From positions 113,140,035 through 113,204,034 of the forward strand of contig OY987298.1 of the NCBI GenBank assembly GCA_963920635.1: a DNA stretch of 64,000 nucleotides, written 5' to 3'. The stretch's first letter is position 1. Each line of letters starts with the position of its first letter. The translations under genes and the position numbers were made by a program. The notes below the pieces were generated by a model. It searched no databases and was not told the DNA's origin. It saw nothing but the letters and a program-made list of their open reading frames with translations. The stretch comes from Pseudeuparius sepicola (Eukaryota > Arthropoda > Insecta > Coleoptera > Anthribidae). Below are positions 1 through 11,639 of the stretch, one piece after another.

Positions 1-14
1 TGGAGTTATCATTT

Positions 15-292
15 TTTTCCCTAAAGGGATGCAGGGGGTAGTTTTGTCTGGCAAATTTTTTCAACCGCGGATTGGGTGTGTCTGGGTCCGGAATAATTTT
101 AAACGTCCTTGCTAAAAATGGCGAGGATCTAACCAAAAACAACTTCGGGGATGGGAAGGGGTAGTTTTTTCAAGTAGTTTTTTTATTTTTGAGAATTTTT
201 GAATGCCCTAGTGGAGGTATGAAGTTGTTTCGCTAAAGAGATGCAGGGAGTAGTTTTTGGCAGGAAATTTTCTCCAATCGCGGATCGCGGAT
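15..292. repeat. Imperfect direct repeat, two units about 215 bp apart
   Basis: The stretch near 15-75 (containing 'gggatgcagggggtagttttg' minus its last base) is repeated near 228-292 with substitutions, each copy followed by a 'cgcgga' motif. Seen directly; unit origin unknown. No open frame of note lies in it. Confidence 0.5.
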
Positions 293-814
293 TATATTTT
301 TATTGGAATTTCCCACATGCGGTGCCCTCTATTGGTGCCAGTTCAAACAATTGGTCCCCAGGCCCCAGGCACTGTCTGTAGCGAAGCTATATATAGGTCT
401 GTGGTAATAAGTAGCAATGTGCTAAATAAAACTTTTATTATTATAATATGTTTACTTATGCCTCGACAAAGACTGCTTGATAAGTAGAAATCGTTTAAGT
501 AGGTATACAAGTCTACAATTTTTTGGTTAACTTGAAAATAAAGAACTTAGGGGGGATGTCATGTATGCTGACTATTGGAATAACAAATAAAAAAATCTGT
601 AGGCAGGGATATTTAATTCAACATCTCTAAAATCTGTCTCACAACATCGTATAAGTGGCTGTACTTCATAAATTATGTGACCAAGTTCTATATGCGTACT
701 TTGGTTGAACCAACCCTGAACATTTATAGACAACACAAGCCTTTCATGTTTTTTTTTTTCTGATTTGATTGCTACAAATAATTGATATTTTTCCTCTGTA
801 CTTTCAATATGAAT

Positions 815-1190
815 CAGTTTTTATCGAAAACAGCATGATCTACTTCAATATTTTGAATCTTTAAAACATCTTTTGCATACTTGCAATTAACACACAAACT
901 GCTGCTTGATGTACCTACACATGCCCCTAGTTCATGGATTCCACAGCATTTAGGACACACAGCACCATCATGCCGACAAATCTTTGCTGTGTGTCCAAAA
1001 TTTCAACATTTGAAACATCTGAGGACACTAACAAATTCATCGACTGCTCCAACTGTGCAGACTCTTGTTTCTTTGGATGAATATTTAAAAAATTCAACTT
1101 CTAGTTGTTGAATCTGCCTTATTAATCCAGTTTTCATATTATCCTCATTTATAGCCGCTGGATTTATCTTTTGGATCACAATGATTTTTG
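815..1190 (-). pseudogene. Gag-like zinc-knuckle ORF1 remnant of a non-LTR retrotransposon
   Basis: Translated on the minus strand this stretch gives a run of CCHC-type knuckles (CFKC..FGHTAKIC, then AVCPKCCGIHELGAC, then CVNCKYA) preceded by about 50 residues without stops. This arrangement is typical of the C-terminal half of ORF1 (Gag) in Jockey/R1-type LINEs, which binds the element RNA. An in-frame TGA interrupts the first knuckle at about position 1000 (after FKC) and the frame closes near 815, so it is a dead fragment. No RT domain was found next to it. The family assignment is by motif only. Confidence 0.6.
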
Positions 1191-2073
1191 TTGTACTGCT
1201 TTTTTGTTTGTCTAGCTTTGGTCCTCTCAGGAAACATCTTCATTTAATTATCAAAACAACTATTAGCAGACTTAGTGCTTCTGCTTTGTTTACTATGCAC
1301 TCAATTTGTTTTTGGTTCACAATAACATTTGTGCTATGGTTATGGTTATGGCATTACAAATAAAAATTAAATAATAATAGTCTGGCAAGGCTTTGGTGGG
1401 CTCACATTATAGCCAGATTGTATCTTAAGCAATTGTTATAATGCAAACTGCCATCTGGCAAATTTTCAGGACTGCCAAAATAAGGGCAAATATTTTTTAA
1501 ATATATTTCGGTTTTTCATGTGCCAGACATATTTGCCATGCCTACAGATCAGCCAGACTGTTTTTTTTTACTTAATTTTAGTATACGACTTGTTAGCAGA
1601 ACCATTTTCATTTTGTGCAAAAATAAATGGAACGCATTTGTATTTTCCAAGGCACTTTTGACCGGATAACCGCAATACATAATATACCATGTTTTACTTA
1701 GAGTCACTAACTGAACAATCCTATTCGCGTTCGCTGACAGGAAAAATTAGAACAGAAAAAATTCAACCTCCAGGACTATAGTCTTGAAAGAAGGGAATTT
1801 CCGACTATTTCCCCTGAAACTTTAGTTCTGCACAAGCAAGGGAGGAAAAGATTATTATTTCTTCATTACAATATTTTCTTTAGTTTCTTAATTTTAGAGT
1901 TATATTAAGAACCACACAAAATATCTAAATTAAAAATGTGTGCACTGTCTCCTATTATAATACAAAAGTGGAAGTTTAGAAATTCGTATGAACACCCTAT
2001 TACTTTCCTGTTGCGATACTTGAGTTATATAAAGAAACCAGAAATGAATAGTCTCTTCTCGTTTTTTCTTCAG

Positions 2074-2240
2074 AAAGAATGGTTTGCACCGGGACGACTT
2101 CAGCCATCCCGGTGATAGTGACTTCGAGAGTGACCCTGAAGATGACCGTCCGGTGTGCCCCTTTGGAGGGGCCTGCTACCGTCGCAACCTGTTGCACCGC
2201 CGTCAGTACAAACACGCCAACCAGCCCGCACCGAAACCTA
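2074..2240 (+). CDS. APLF: APLF-like gene, penultimate exon: second half of PBZ1 plus complete PBZ2
   Basis: APLF (aprataxin and PNK-like factor) is a double-strand-break repair factor that binds poly(ADP-ribose) through two PBZ zinc fingers and acts as a histone chaperone through an acidic tail. The exon opens after a pyrimidine-rich AG at 2072-2073 and starts within PBZ1 (the two His, spaced H-x5-H, are visible, followed by SHPGD). A complete PBZ2 follows with C-x5-C-x6-H-x5-H spacing (CPFGGAC..., ...HRRQYKH). The frame can stay open to 2359, but GT donors at 2241 (GTAAGG) or 2253 (GTGAGC) both leave one nucleotide of a codon, matching the two-nucleotide start of the exon at 8722. The first half of PBZ1 and the N-terminal FHA region must lie upstream and I do not find them in the window. 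An unspliced C-terminus ending at 2359 is the alternative. Confidence 0.75.
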
Positions 2241-2804
2241 GTAAGGGTAGGGTGAGCGTACGCGTATCGACGGGATGCCCCTTTTGCGCCCACTGTCGCG
2301 GCTACACCTCATACCGAAAACCAGATTATGAAAGCGATTACGATTCAGACAGTTATTGAGTTTTGATGTTATGACTCATTATATAGGCATCTAGTTTGTG
2401 TTGTAAATTGTAAATTTGTGAAGCTTAGAATGAATAAAACGATTTTTTATGTAGCTTATCTTATTTTCGTGCAGACTTAAAGATGCCAATTTGACAGGGC
2501 TGTTTTTAAAGCAAAAAAGGGCGTCCCGTTTGATTCGCTTTGATTGAAGTTGAAAAAGTAATAGACGGTCCATTGTCAAGTTGACACTTAAGTTTGCTTC
2601 CTACGCCACATATATAGGGTGTCAATTATTTTATAGGGGTGGCTAGCTTCCTAGAGTAGAATGTTTTAATCATTTATGCAAGAAGTGCTCTTTTTTGGAT
2701 TGGGAACTTAATGCCCATGAGTGGGAGTGCTGCACACTCAGTAGTAAAAAAATACACTATATTATGAATAATGTCCATATTTTTTTCTATGATCATAATA
2801 GTTA

Positions 2805-3200
2805 TTTGTGTACCAAGACAGTGAAGTTCAACCTTTTATAACAAATGTGGAATTTACATATTGAGACTTGTAAGGGCGAGGCAAATATACAACACGAGTT
2901 ATAAAAAGGAACTCCAGGTGCCAATGGACACATCTTTTTTTAAAATTGGGAAAAGTTTTATTGGGCAAAAAAATAATTTAAAGAGGGGCACCCATCCATT
3001 TGCCAACCGTGTGTGCCGTTGCTTTGCCTCAATATCGCTCTACCTAAATCGAGCACAATGCGGGATGGTGCAACTGACCTGAAGGGTCCTCTGGCTACTC
3101 TCTTGCAGTCTACATAGAAAATATTATTGTTGTTCAAACCGATCAAAATACTTATACTGAAATATTACGTTGTTATAGGTAACGGTTCCGCAATTAGGCT
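2805..3200. repeat. Dispersed repeat, also at 39.87-40.86 kb
   Basis: The segment starting with a 'gtaccaaga.agtgaagttcaac' motif and ending with 'gttataggtaacggttccgcaat' (given here in part) aligns by eye with 39871-40205 and 40412-40745. Its 3' continuation ('ttttgaatat.tgg.cac.tttgacgggcga') occurs instead at 8310-8360, so a copy appears to be broken up. No coding capacity is apparent. Confidence 0.6.
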
Positions 3201-4486
3201 GAAAAGTTAAATTAGAGATGTGCCGAGGGTTTTTTCCCTCTCACGGCTTATCCCCAATGGGCCTGTTTCACACTTTTTTTTATTTTTGATTATGAATCTT
3301 AATAGTAAATAAAACACGAAAATATTTTTTTTCTCATTTTTTTTCGGCCGGGAAATGCCCAAAAAACGTTTTTGAAATTCAAATTTCTTGGGAGCGTGAT
3401 GTCACGGGCCCAAAAAGCTGATTGGCTACTGTTTTGCGTCGTTGACACGATTTACGGCAATATCGATATGTTTCTATTTGAGATTTGTGAAGACTGAAGA
3501 AGAAGAAAATTTAACTTATATTTTGTGGCAAAAGCCAAATAGACATAACACATGACCTCGCCCCGAGCGGGCGGCGTGGCGGTGCACGACTGGGTGGGTC
3601 TTTCGTGGTTCCTCACGCTTTGGCACCGTATGCCGCCCCATAGTGGCTAGATTGCTCGAAAATAGCAGAGGCCATAAAAAGAAATAAAAAAATAACCATC
3701 AATTAATTTAATAATATACCACAATCGCAATGTTTTTCCCTTTTTTGAGTTAAAAGTTACTTGCAGAATGATCACCAACTTGTAAGTTGTCCAAACCTAA
3801 ATAAATCTGGTTTATAACAACTACACATAATCTTGACAATCAAAATTTAATTTATTAACTTGCAATATTCTGACATCGTTGGTTTTTGCCGTTGATCTTC
3901 TTCATTTTGCAATTATCTTGAATGTGTTTTCTATCATCCCCTGAAATGGCTATCAAAAGGTTTTCCGGATGACCAAAATATTCCTTTCTCTCAATTACGG
4001 GATCTATAACTTTTTTCAGTTCCTTAGGCAGGTAACAATACTGATAATGCTAAATAAGTGCCTAGCACCATCACCATCCTTATTTGAATAGGTACCTACC
4101 TACTTTTTTTGACCTCCCATTTTTGTATCTAGGTATAAATGTTTAATGTAATTAAAATTATCAAGGCTGAGTAACATTTTCACACATGCAACTACCTGCC
4201 AAATCGAATGTCTAGTAGGTAATAATAATAATAATTCTCACCCTCACAATACTAAAAACTAGAAGTACCCCAGAAGCAACCTCATGCTTGTGCGAGGGAG
4301 GGGGGCAATTACTGTTATTTTGTCTTTGTTGCCATTTGCAACCTAAATAATTTTAAAGCTGTTTGATGTAAATGATTTTGTAAGGATTCAACAGACTTTC
4401 ACACTTTCGTGTGTTGAATTTAAATTATTTTTGCAATTTACAATTTTTGAAAATAATAAAATTGAATACTTTCAAACTTACCTACG

Positions 4487-4624
4487 TGTTAAAAATGCCA
4501 CTAGGTGTAAAACAGCACTCATCAGTCAAAGGAGAGAGTTGGGATATGCCGCAATTTGGCAATGCAACATACAACCATATGCAAAAATCCCTTCTGGCTG
4601 GAAAGTCGTCTGGTTCTAAGGCTT
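4487..4624 (-). pseudogene. DUF4817-type transposase, central (DDE start) fragment
   Basis: On the minus strand the frame reads ALEPDDFPARRDFCIWL..., then LTDECCFTPSGIFNT, the segment around the first catalytic Asp of mariner-like DDE transposases. It continues directly from the fragment on the other side of the fold-back at 4629-5508 (…PYHLQKVQ). A donor-like GTAAGT follows the last codon, at the same place as in the copy at 33.0-33.1 kb. The downstream catalytic exon is not found, so the gene is truncated. Confidence 0.65.
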
Positions 4625-4628
4625 GTAC

Positions 4629-5508
4629 AGGGTTATTCACTGAGAATTTGACCCCCACCTAACTTTTTTTTTTAAGATAAAAGGGTGATTCGAAAAACAA
4701 AATCAATGGTTGGGCAAATACTTTTTTATGCCATGACCGTTTAGTGTATAGGGTGTTCCAAAAAAATAGGAACAATGGCAACTTAATTTTTTTAAATGGA
4801 ACACCCTGTATATTGTTGGATTTTTGAAATCTGCTCATCAAGGCAATCAAAATGGTATTAAACTTTGTGGCATTATCTTTTTCCGTTTTTGAAAAATTCC
4901 GAATTCAAATTTTATACTAAATTTATTTAACTCGAATTTGTGGATCTCGTGATAAAGATAGACGATCAATGTAATAACGAAAAATATTTGTTTTAAACAA
5001 GAGAGTAATATAGTGAAACTCCAAAATGTTTAGGAGCTTTTACGATTTTCTTGAAATTCTTTATTTCGAGAATAATAATCAGTAAAATTTGAAAAGGCTC
5101 CTAAACATTTTGGAGTTTCACTATATTACTCTCTTGTTTAAAACAAATATTTTTCGTTATTACATTGATCGTCTATCTTTATCACGAGATCCACAAATTC
5201 GAGTTAAATAAATTTAGTATAAAATTTGAATACGGAATTTTTCAAAAACGGAAAAAGATAATGCCACAAAGTTTAATACCATTTTGATTGCCGTGATGAG
5301 CAGATTTCAAAAATCCAATAATATACAGGGTGTTCCATTAAAAAAAATTAAGTTGCCATTGGTCCTACTTTTTTGGAACACCCTGTACACTAAACGGTCA
5401 TGGCATAAAAAAGTATTCGTCGAACCATTGATTTTGTTTTTTGAATCACCCTTTTATCTTAAAAAAACAAAAAAGTTAGGTGGGGGTCAATTCTCAGTGA
5501 ATAACCCT
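4629..5508. mobile_element. 880-bp fold-back (MITE-like) element with GTAC target duplication
   Basis: Two near-identical inverted arms of about 400 bp (4629-5040 and 5097-5508) flank a loop of about 55 bp. Ends are AGGGTTATTCACTGAG and its complement. The element is flanked by GTAC at 4625-4628 and 5509-5512. Removing it with one GTAC rejoins the transposase reading frame (…KVQ then ALEPDDF…), which confirms both boundaries. Within each arm a shorter 'acaccctgta / tacagggtgttcc' motif appears nested. A diverged relative sits near 14.8-15.9 kb. No coding capacity; mobilised in trans by an unknown transposase. Confidence 0.85.
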
Positions 5509-5512
5509 GTAC

Positions 5513-6010
5513 CTTTTGAAGATGGTAAGGGTGCAGTCTATTTTCTTTAAGAATTTGACATACCTTGTTCTGCGACATTCTTAGCCATTTGGCAATGGAT
5601 CCAGTACTAATGTCAGGTTCCTCTTCGACCATGTTTAAAACATTTTCGATTTTCGACAACATTTAAGTCGTCTCGACGTCCTCCACGATCGTGACGAGCT
5701 GCGATAGATCCCGTGTCACGGAGGCGCTGAGCAATCCTGACAAAAAATCGCAGGACTTGGCAAAATTCGCCTGTTCAGAAATTACCTTCGATACTGCTTT
5801 GATATTCTGTCGCAGACTGACGTGCATTTTGGCATTTTGCAGACATTCGCCATACACTAGTACTATGTCTAGCAACTCAGCATTTGAGTACCTAGACCGT
5901 GATGCATGCACACAAATATCACATACACAATGCACAAGCCTCGAAAAATCCGAGAAACACTTTATTTCAAGTAGATTTTGAAAGCCATGCTCGGATAAAA
6001 CCCACGTCAT
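5513..6010 (-). pseudogene. DUF4817-type transposase, N-terminal helix-turn-helix fragment (frameshifted)
   Basis: Minus-strand pieces in three frames: SRYSNAELLDIVLVYGEC (the DUF4817 start motif, about 5900), then IAQRLRDTGSIAARHDRGGRRDD in another frame, then MVEEEPDISTGSIAKWL, MSQNKVCQILKEN and HPYHLQKVQ (5513-5650). These are the two N-terminal DNA-binding helices of a widespread insect DDE transposon. Frame changes show it is dead. In the copy at 33 kb an intron lies after SQNK; here coding continues without one. Confidence 0.65.
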
Positions 6011-7589
6011 AATATGACAATAATTAGGATCATGCGCTGTTCAGACGGTGTCATCTAGGGTCCTGGTGCCATAAAACTTGACTCCCTCTACCGTACCTAT
6101 AAGAAATCTGTAACCCTAATAGCGCTGAATGACATATTTATAAGACTTCTCATGGCTATAGCTTCTTTTTCTGGAAAACAGATGGCGCTGATGGCTAACA
6201 ATGCATGTTAATATATGTATGAAAGGGCACAGCGAGCCAAAAAAGTGTCAGATGTAACAGACGTGAGCAGTCTTTACTAACACGTCACTCAACGCTCCTA
6301 ATATTAATCTATGAGGCACTGCTGACAAAACTTGTTGCAGATTTCTGTATACGCCAGGACCCTTGGCGTATACAGACATCTATATCAACCTCTGCAGCTC
6401 TAGTAGTAACTAGTTAAAAGCTATGTATTATGTGTGCGGAAACTCGCGAAAACTTGTCAAGTAAATGCTAGTGATTCTGGGTGAATAAAACATTTTCTCA
6501 AAATGTTTCAAGTGCTATAACGCCTGCCATTTGAAGAATCAAACCTGACAACCCCGATACTGCCAATAAAAGATAAGAATTTCTTATTTCTTCAGATTAA
6601 CTATAATAAAGTTGAACATTGACAATGAAATGCGGCAACATCGCTCACCTCAGATATTTCCTTGGAAACAAGTGCGTCGAGTTAATCGGGTGTTAAGGTT
6701 GATTTGCCCCACGTTTTAAATTTCGCCAAAAAAATTGTTTCCCGCATTTTCCTTTTTAGTGGGCCTCCCTCATTCTGTGGTTAAAATTTATTACATCATA
6801 ATCACCCGGTAGAAATAATGTATGGTATAAATGAAGTTACTTGGAACAGAATAAAAACCTTTGAATTTTATACGGGTGATTTCTGCATATAAGTCTGGTA
6901 TTTTTACCAGTAGCAGATAAATAGATCGCGCCCCTTATATCACTGAGTTCCAAGTGAGTTCATTTATATTTTACCAGGGTAAAATACAAGACAAAACACT
7001 TCTTTAACCATACTAAACCGCAACTGGTATTAGTAGTAAAAAGAGATGAAGGATACAGGGAAGATAGATATTGTAGTAAAAACAAGTGACTTCATGCTCG
7101 CCTAATATAATATCACCAATACTTGCATGGGTTACACTGTTCGACGGCTGGCCACTTGTGCAGCGAAATGCGGTGCCATAATTTCACAAATCTTAGGATG
7201 TACTTGCATAAATAGTTATTATAATCGATATGGCTTTTTAGAGACCTTTTGACAATATTATATGGTGCATTAACCTTTACATTGTGTTTAATGACAACCT
7301 TAAAAATCCTTAAAGGTGAAATAATATGTTGCTTGTAGAATATGTATAGTTTTGAAAACTGCGAGACGCTTTGTCCTATATTCTTTTTGTGACGCCAATT
7401 AGAGTTATTTTATGCTGTTAAGTGACTTTAGAAATACTATACCTACACCTTACACAGCACTAGGTACTTATTAAAGTAGAAATAAATAAAAAATTCCATT
7501 CCCAAAATTCCAAATAGATACCCTAACCCTCAAAATTACCCGAAATTGGGAAAAACAAAATATTGTCAAAAATAATGTTACTTCCATTA

Positions 7590-8152
7590 AGCCCTATTTA
7601 TAAACTTTGACGTTTGACGTTGCCATTTGAAGTTTGACGTTGCCGTTTGACGTTCGAAAGTTGGACATCCAAGATTTGATGTTAGTATTTATAAACTAAA
7701 ATTCCGTTGCCGTTTGCCGTTCCGTCGGGGATAACCAACTTTTATCTTTTTCAGTTTGCCGTTGCAGCTCCGGCCAATGAAGTGCCTTTTTAAGGGTCAC
7801 GTGGGAGGTCACATGGTTCCCCAGTGTATCAGCTGATCATCTGTATTGATTTTGTGCAATATTTTAATATTAATTATCCAAAATAACGCTACTTGGTAGT
7901 AAACAGAATGAATTCATAGTTGCTAAATCAGAATATTATAAAATCGAATGACTTCGCTCCGATGACAATGATTGTTGTTGTTATGGTTTATCTTTCTGGC
8001 GTTGATACCATGCAGGCGTACAGAAAATTCTAAACCGAACGGAAAAAGTTTATAAACGACTTTGGAAACAGAGCTGCGGCAACGTCAAACGGAAACGTCG
8101 AACTTCAAACGGCAACGTCAAACGTAAAAGTTTATAAATCCGGCTTTAAGGT
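7590..8152. mobile_element. MITE of about 560 bp flanked by TTAA
   Basis: Inverted ends: left 'ccctatttataaactttgacg' (first 20 bases) and right the complement of 'gccggatttataaactttta'. Subterminal arrays of the motif TTTGACGTTGCCG occur on both sides in opposite orientation. Both flanks carry TTAA, as expected for piggyBac-type or other TTAA-targeting elements. No open reading frame of note inside. Confidence 0.65.
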
Positions 8153-8289
8153 TATTTGGTGTTAAAATGATTGTCTTTATAGGGAGAATTAAGATACATA
8201 AAAAATTACAAAATAATATGTGTAAAAACCCCGCCCAGAACTTTCCCGGAAAAAAACATCAAAATGAAAAAACCCGTTGTTTTCCCATC

Positions 8290-8500
8290 TCTAAGTTAAA
8301 TGATACTTTATTGGCCGAATTTTGAATATCTGGCCACGTTTGACGGGCGACGGACCTGTCTGACGTTAGGTTTTAAAATCTCGCACAGGCTGACTTATAG
8401 AAAAAGAAAAAATACAAAAATAAGTACAATAATGATTTACTATAGTGCTGATTTCTGAGATTTTCTTGACGATTTTGAGACACTTTATTGCCGATTAAAA
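8290..8500. repeat. Dispersed-repeat fragment (3' part of the 2.8/40 kb family)
   Basis: Aligns by eye with 40220-40400 and 40760-40860: a 'ttttgaatat' start, a 'gacgggcgacgg' core, 'ctcgc.aggc' and the tail 'tgccgatt'. Non-coding. Confidence 0.5.
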
Positions 8501-8721
8501 AAAGTTTGTTTCACCTAAACAGAATCTTTTCCTTAATAGAATTTCAGTCGTTTCAGCAATATAAATAGTGAAAATTTACCACAAATATGGTGGACTGATG
8601 ATGTTTATAGTCACAAACACTGTTTAGCACAAGCAAGTGGTTTCATTCTAAATTGTTTCATTCTAAATTGTAATATGTAGTATCACTTTATACAAAAAAA
8701 ATTACATTTTGCATATTTTAG

Positions 8722-9059
8722 ATGCCAATGCAAATTTTGGCCAGGCAGTAGCACAAGTAGTGGCGGCAGCAGCACCAGCAGTGGCAGCAGCACCAGCAGC
8801 AAGGCCAGGGTCACCTGTTCTACCAGCGAAAAGAAAACGAAAACCAAGGAAAGTACAGGATTCTGAGGAATTCTCGGATTTGGACGAATATGACCTTGAA
8901 GATCCCTTCCTGTGTGATGATGAATCTAGTGAGTTCGAGTTATCCTCAGATGGGGGTAGTGATTCAGATTATGAGGATTCCCAGAATGTCGATGAAGGCA
9001 GCCAAGAATTAAGGCGGCTAAAGAAGGAAGCTAAAAGATTTGTGAAACAACAAAAATAA
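8722..9059 (+). CDS. APLF: APLF-like gene, terminal exon: acidic histone-chaperone tail
   Basis: After a T-rich acceptor (AG at 8720-8721) the frame encodes an Ala/Pro-rich linker, a basic patch (PAKRKRKPRK), an acidic stretch with EYDLEDPFL and many D/E/S residues, and ends in LKKEAKRFVKQQK. The order 'EYDL.D.F, acidic run, KEAKRF.K' is the signature of the C-terminal histone H2A-H2B/H3-H4-binding tail of APLF. The phase fits the PBZ exon at 2074, so I read both as one gene with an intron of about 6.5 kb. A polyadenylation-like ATAAAG follows the stop at once. A separate gene starting here is unlikely because no ATG in this frame precedes the linker. Confidence 0.75.
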
Positions 9060-10330
9060 AGCTTATTGGAATTTTATATTATATTTTTGCACAGAATGCT
9101 TACTTACAAGGAAACGGGGAAAACAATATTTATTAAATTATTATGAGTTTGAAGAAAAATTGATAGCAATCATTGTTATTCTTGTGAAATAATATATTCT
9201 TCACCTAACACAATCACATGTTATTGTTTAATTGAAATAAAGAATAAAGTAATACTATTTATGTACATACTGGTTTACACTGTTCCCGTAATAATGCTTT
9301 TTACACTAGCATCAAATGACCTAAAATATATCCAAACTTAATCACAATAAAAGCACAGGAAAACCTTACAACTCACTTTGAACAGATGGGTTCGCTGGGA
9401 ATGTAAAACGGATTGCAAACCATATCTGCATATTCTGAGTGAATCTTGCGGAACATCTATAAACAAACATTTGTGCATAATTTTTGGTACACATTCATTA
9501 ATACTTATACAACTTACAGATCTAATTTCATTGTCTCTTAGTGCCATATTTGATGAGTCGACGATTATAATGAATTTAATTTTTGTGTTAGTTACATAGC
9601 CATATCTATGATAACAGTTAAGAAAATATGTAGGTCTTCTGATAATCCGGGAGTGTGTTTTTCATTTTAAACTTACAGTTTGGGATAGAAGTATGGATAT
9701 TAAGGAATGTATAACTTCCACTCAATGCTTCCACCAAAATTTAACTCATAAGTACTTTATTTCCTATTAAAAAAGCTGTATACAACCTAGATATTCAGAA
9801 AGGCTGATTCTGCAAATAAATTGATAATTGTGCCATCTAGTATCGAGTAGATGAACCATCTTGTTCTAAGTGGTCATTGCTGAGCATCCGCCTACCCGTC
9901 CCACTTTTGTCTCGCTTAGACTCTCTCGCACTTACCATACAAGCAGCTTTGTCTCGGGATTCTGTCCAGCGGCTTGAAAATCGCGAAAAATTATTAGGTT
10001 TATCTATAATAGGTTGTATACATCTTTGCTATTATTTTCAAACACATTATAATTTTAAAGACTCATTTGAGGTGACAAAATTTAAAAATTAATAAATGGT
10101 AAAGAACAAGTCAAATAATCTCTAGTTCAATTTCATTTGCCGACTACAAAAATCAACATGAGTTTATTATCTTCACTCAACGAGTTTATCTAATTTAGAC
10201 AATTTTCAATTGTTTGAGCTGAATGTCGGACTGAACTAGGTAAGAGCTCAGAAGAGGCATAATATGGTGCAACAATAAGTGGTGACTAGAGACAACAGAC
10301 TCTTAATTGTCTCTGGCGGTGACAATAATA
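9060..10330. other. Intergenic, no gene seen
   Basis: AT-rich sequence downstream of the APLF-like terminal exon. Short open frames on both strands have no recognisable motif. A slightly GC-richer patch at 9870-9990 gives no convincing exon. Confidence 0.5.
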
Positions 10331-11440
10331 CAGGGTGAGTCATTAGTAATGGCACATAGTGCAACTGCATATATTTTGGGCCAAAATATTACGATTGAGG
10401 CTAATATGCCTTATGGAAATGTGGGAGCGTTGAAGTTCATTTGTTGAAATTGAATTATAGCTACATCTCCCGAAATAATCAAGCTGCTGAACTGAAATTT
10501 GGCACTATTGTGTTTTTGAGGATGGAGAATAAGCTGAAAATATCAATTTCTACGTATCTCACAGAGGGCGCCACTTGCGCTGTTTTTGGATCGTGTTTTT
10601 TACTCGTAACTTTTTTGAGGTTATCTTTTTGGTGTTGCAGGTTCATCATTTTAGTGCATCTCTTTATTCTGCAACAAAAAGGTACTCTTGTTTCATAACG
10701 ATCCAATAAACCGTTTGTGTTGAAATTGCCAAAACGTGCGCCAAAACACCTGTTGACTTCAATTTACGAAACAAAACTTTCATCTAGTGCTTTCAAATAT
10801 TGCACGACTGTAACATTTAAAGTGAGAAAAAACCCCATATGAACAATGTGCCAAAAAATGTTCACTTTCAAAATGGAACAGATTGAAAGACGACAAAATT
10901 TGGACACCCTATTTCAAGAAAACGAATGTGTTTCGACATTTCGACCAATGTTCATTCGACATTTTTTTCTTCCTTTTCAATGTACAGTTGATCTGTAACA
11001 TTTGAAAGCAAAATTTTATTTTTTGAATATTGAAGTCAACAAGTGTTTTGGGGCACGTTTTGGCAATTTCAACGCAAACGGTCGTTATGAAACAAGAGTA
11101 CCTTTTTGTTGCAGAATAAAGAGATGCACTAAAATGATGGACCTGCAGGACCAAAAAGATAATCTCAAAAAAGTTACTAGTAAAAGCACGATCCAAAAAC
11201 AGTGCAAGTGGCGCCATCTGTGAGATACGTAGAAATTGATATTTTCTGCTTATTCTCCATTCTCAAAAACACAATAGTGCCAAATTTCAGTTCAGCAGCT
11301 TGATTATTTCGGGAGATGGAGCCGCATAAATCCAATTTCAAAATATCTCTTAAACAAACAACATTTTTATAAGGCATATATTGGCCTCAATCGTAATATT
11401 TTGGCCCAAAATATGCAACATGGCTCAAAAAAGGTGAATG
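10331..11440. mobile_element. Fold-back element of about 1.1 kb
   Basis: Inverted arms at about 10368-10790 and 11010-11418; the outer 'tttgggccaaaatattacg' motif appears in inverse at 11397-11416. Both arms can be read as a similar short peptide, so the open frames here are by-products of the repeat. The left end begins with acagggtga, a common end of Tc1/mariner-like MITEs. The centre (10790-11010) is less well paired. Confidence 0.7.
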
Positions 11441-11639
11441 AGACTGACTGTCTTTTCACTGAACTATGAAAAGGATACACCTTGTAGTTTTCCAATGAAT
11501 ACAATATTCCCAAGTAAAGATCTCTTAGTTCTCCACTTTGCTTATTAGACGAGTTTATTTTTTCTTCAACAATATCCAACGCTGACAAAACTTTGTACTG
11601 AAAATGCAGCTCTTCATCTAGGTTCAAACAAGTGAAGAA

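Larger units (their letters stand above)
2241..8721 (+). other. Large intron of the APLF-like gene, filled with mobile-element remnants
   Basis: Inferred intron between the two phase-compatible exons. It contains a dispersed repeat (2805-3200), a DUF4817-type transposase remnant on the minus strand (about 4487-6010) split by a fold-back element (4629-5508), a TTAA-flanked MITE (about 7590-8152) and another dispersed-repeat fragment (8290-8500). The rest (3200-4480, 6010-7580) is AT-rich with no gene I can support. Confidence 0.55.

Noticed and set aside
4659..5550. Twin frames on opposite strands near 4.7 and 5.3 kb
   Set aside because: Arms of the 880-bp fold-back read in both directions.
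10479..11223. Repeated peptide frames in the 10.4-11.4 kb region
   Set aside because: By-products of the inverted arms of a fold-back element.
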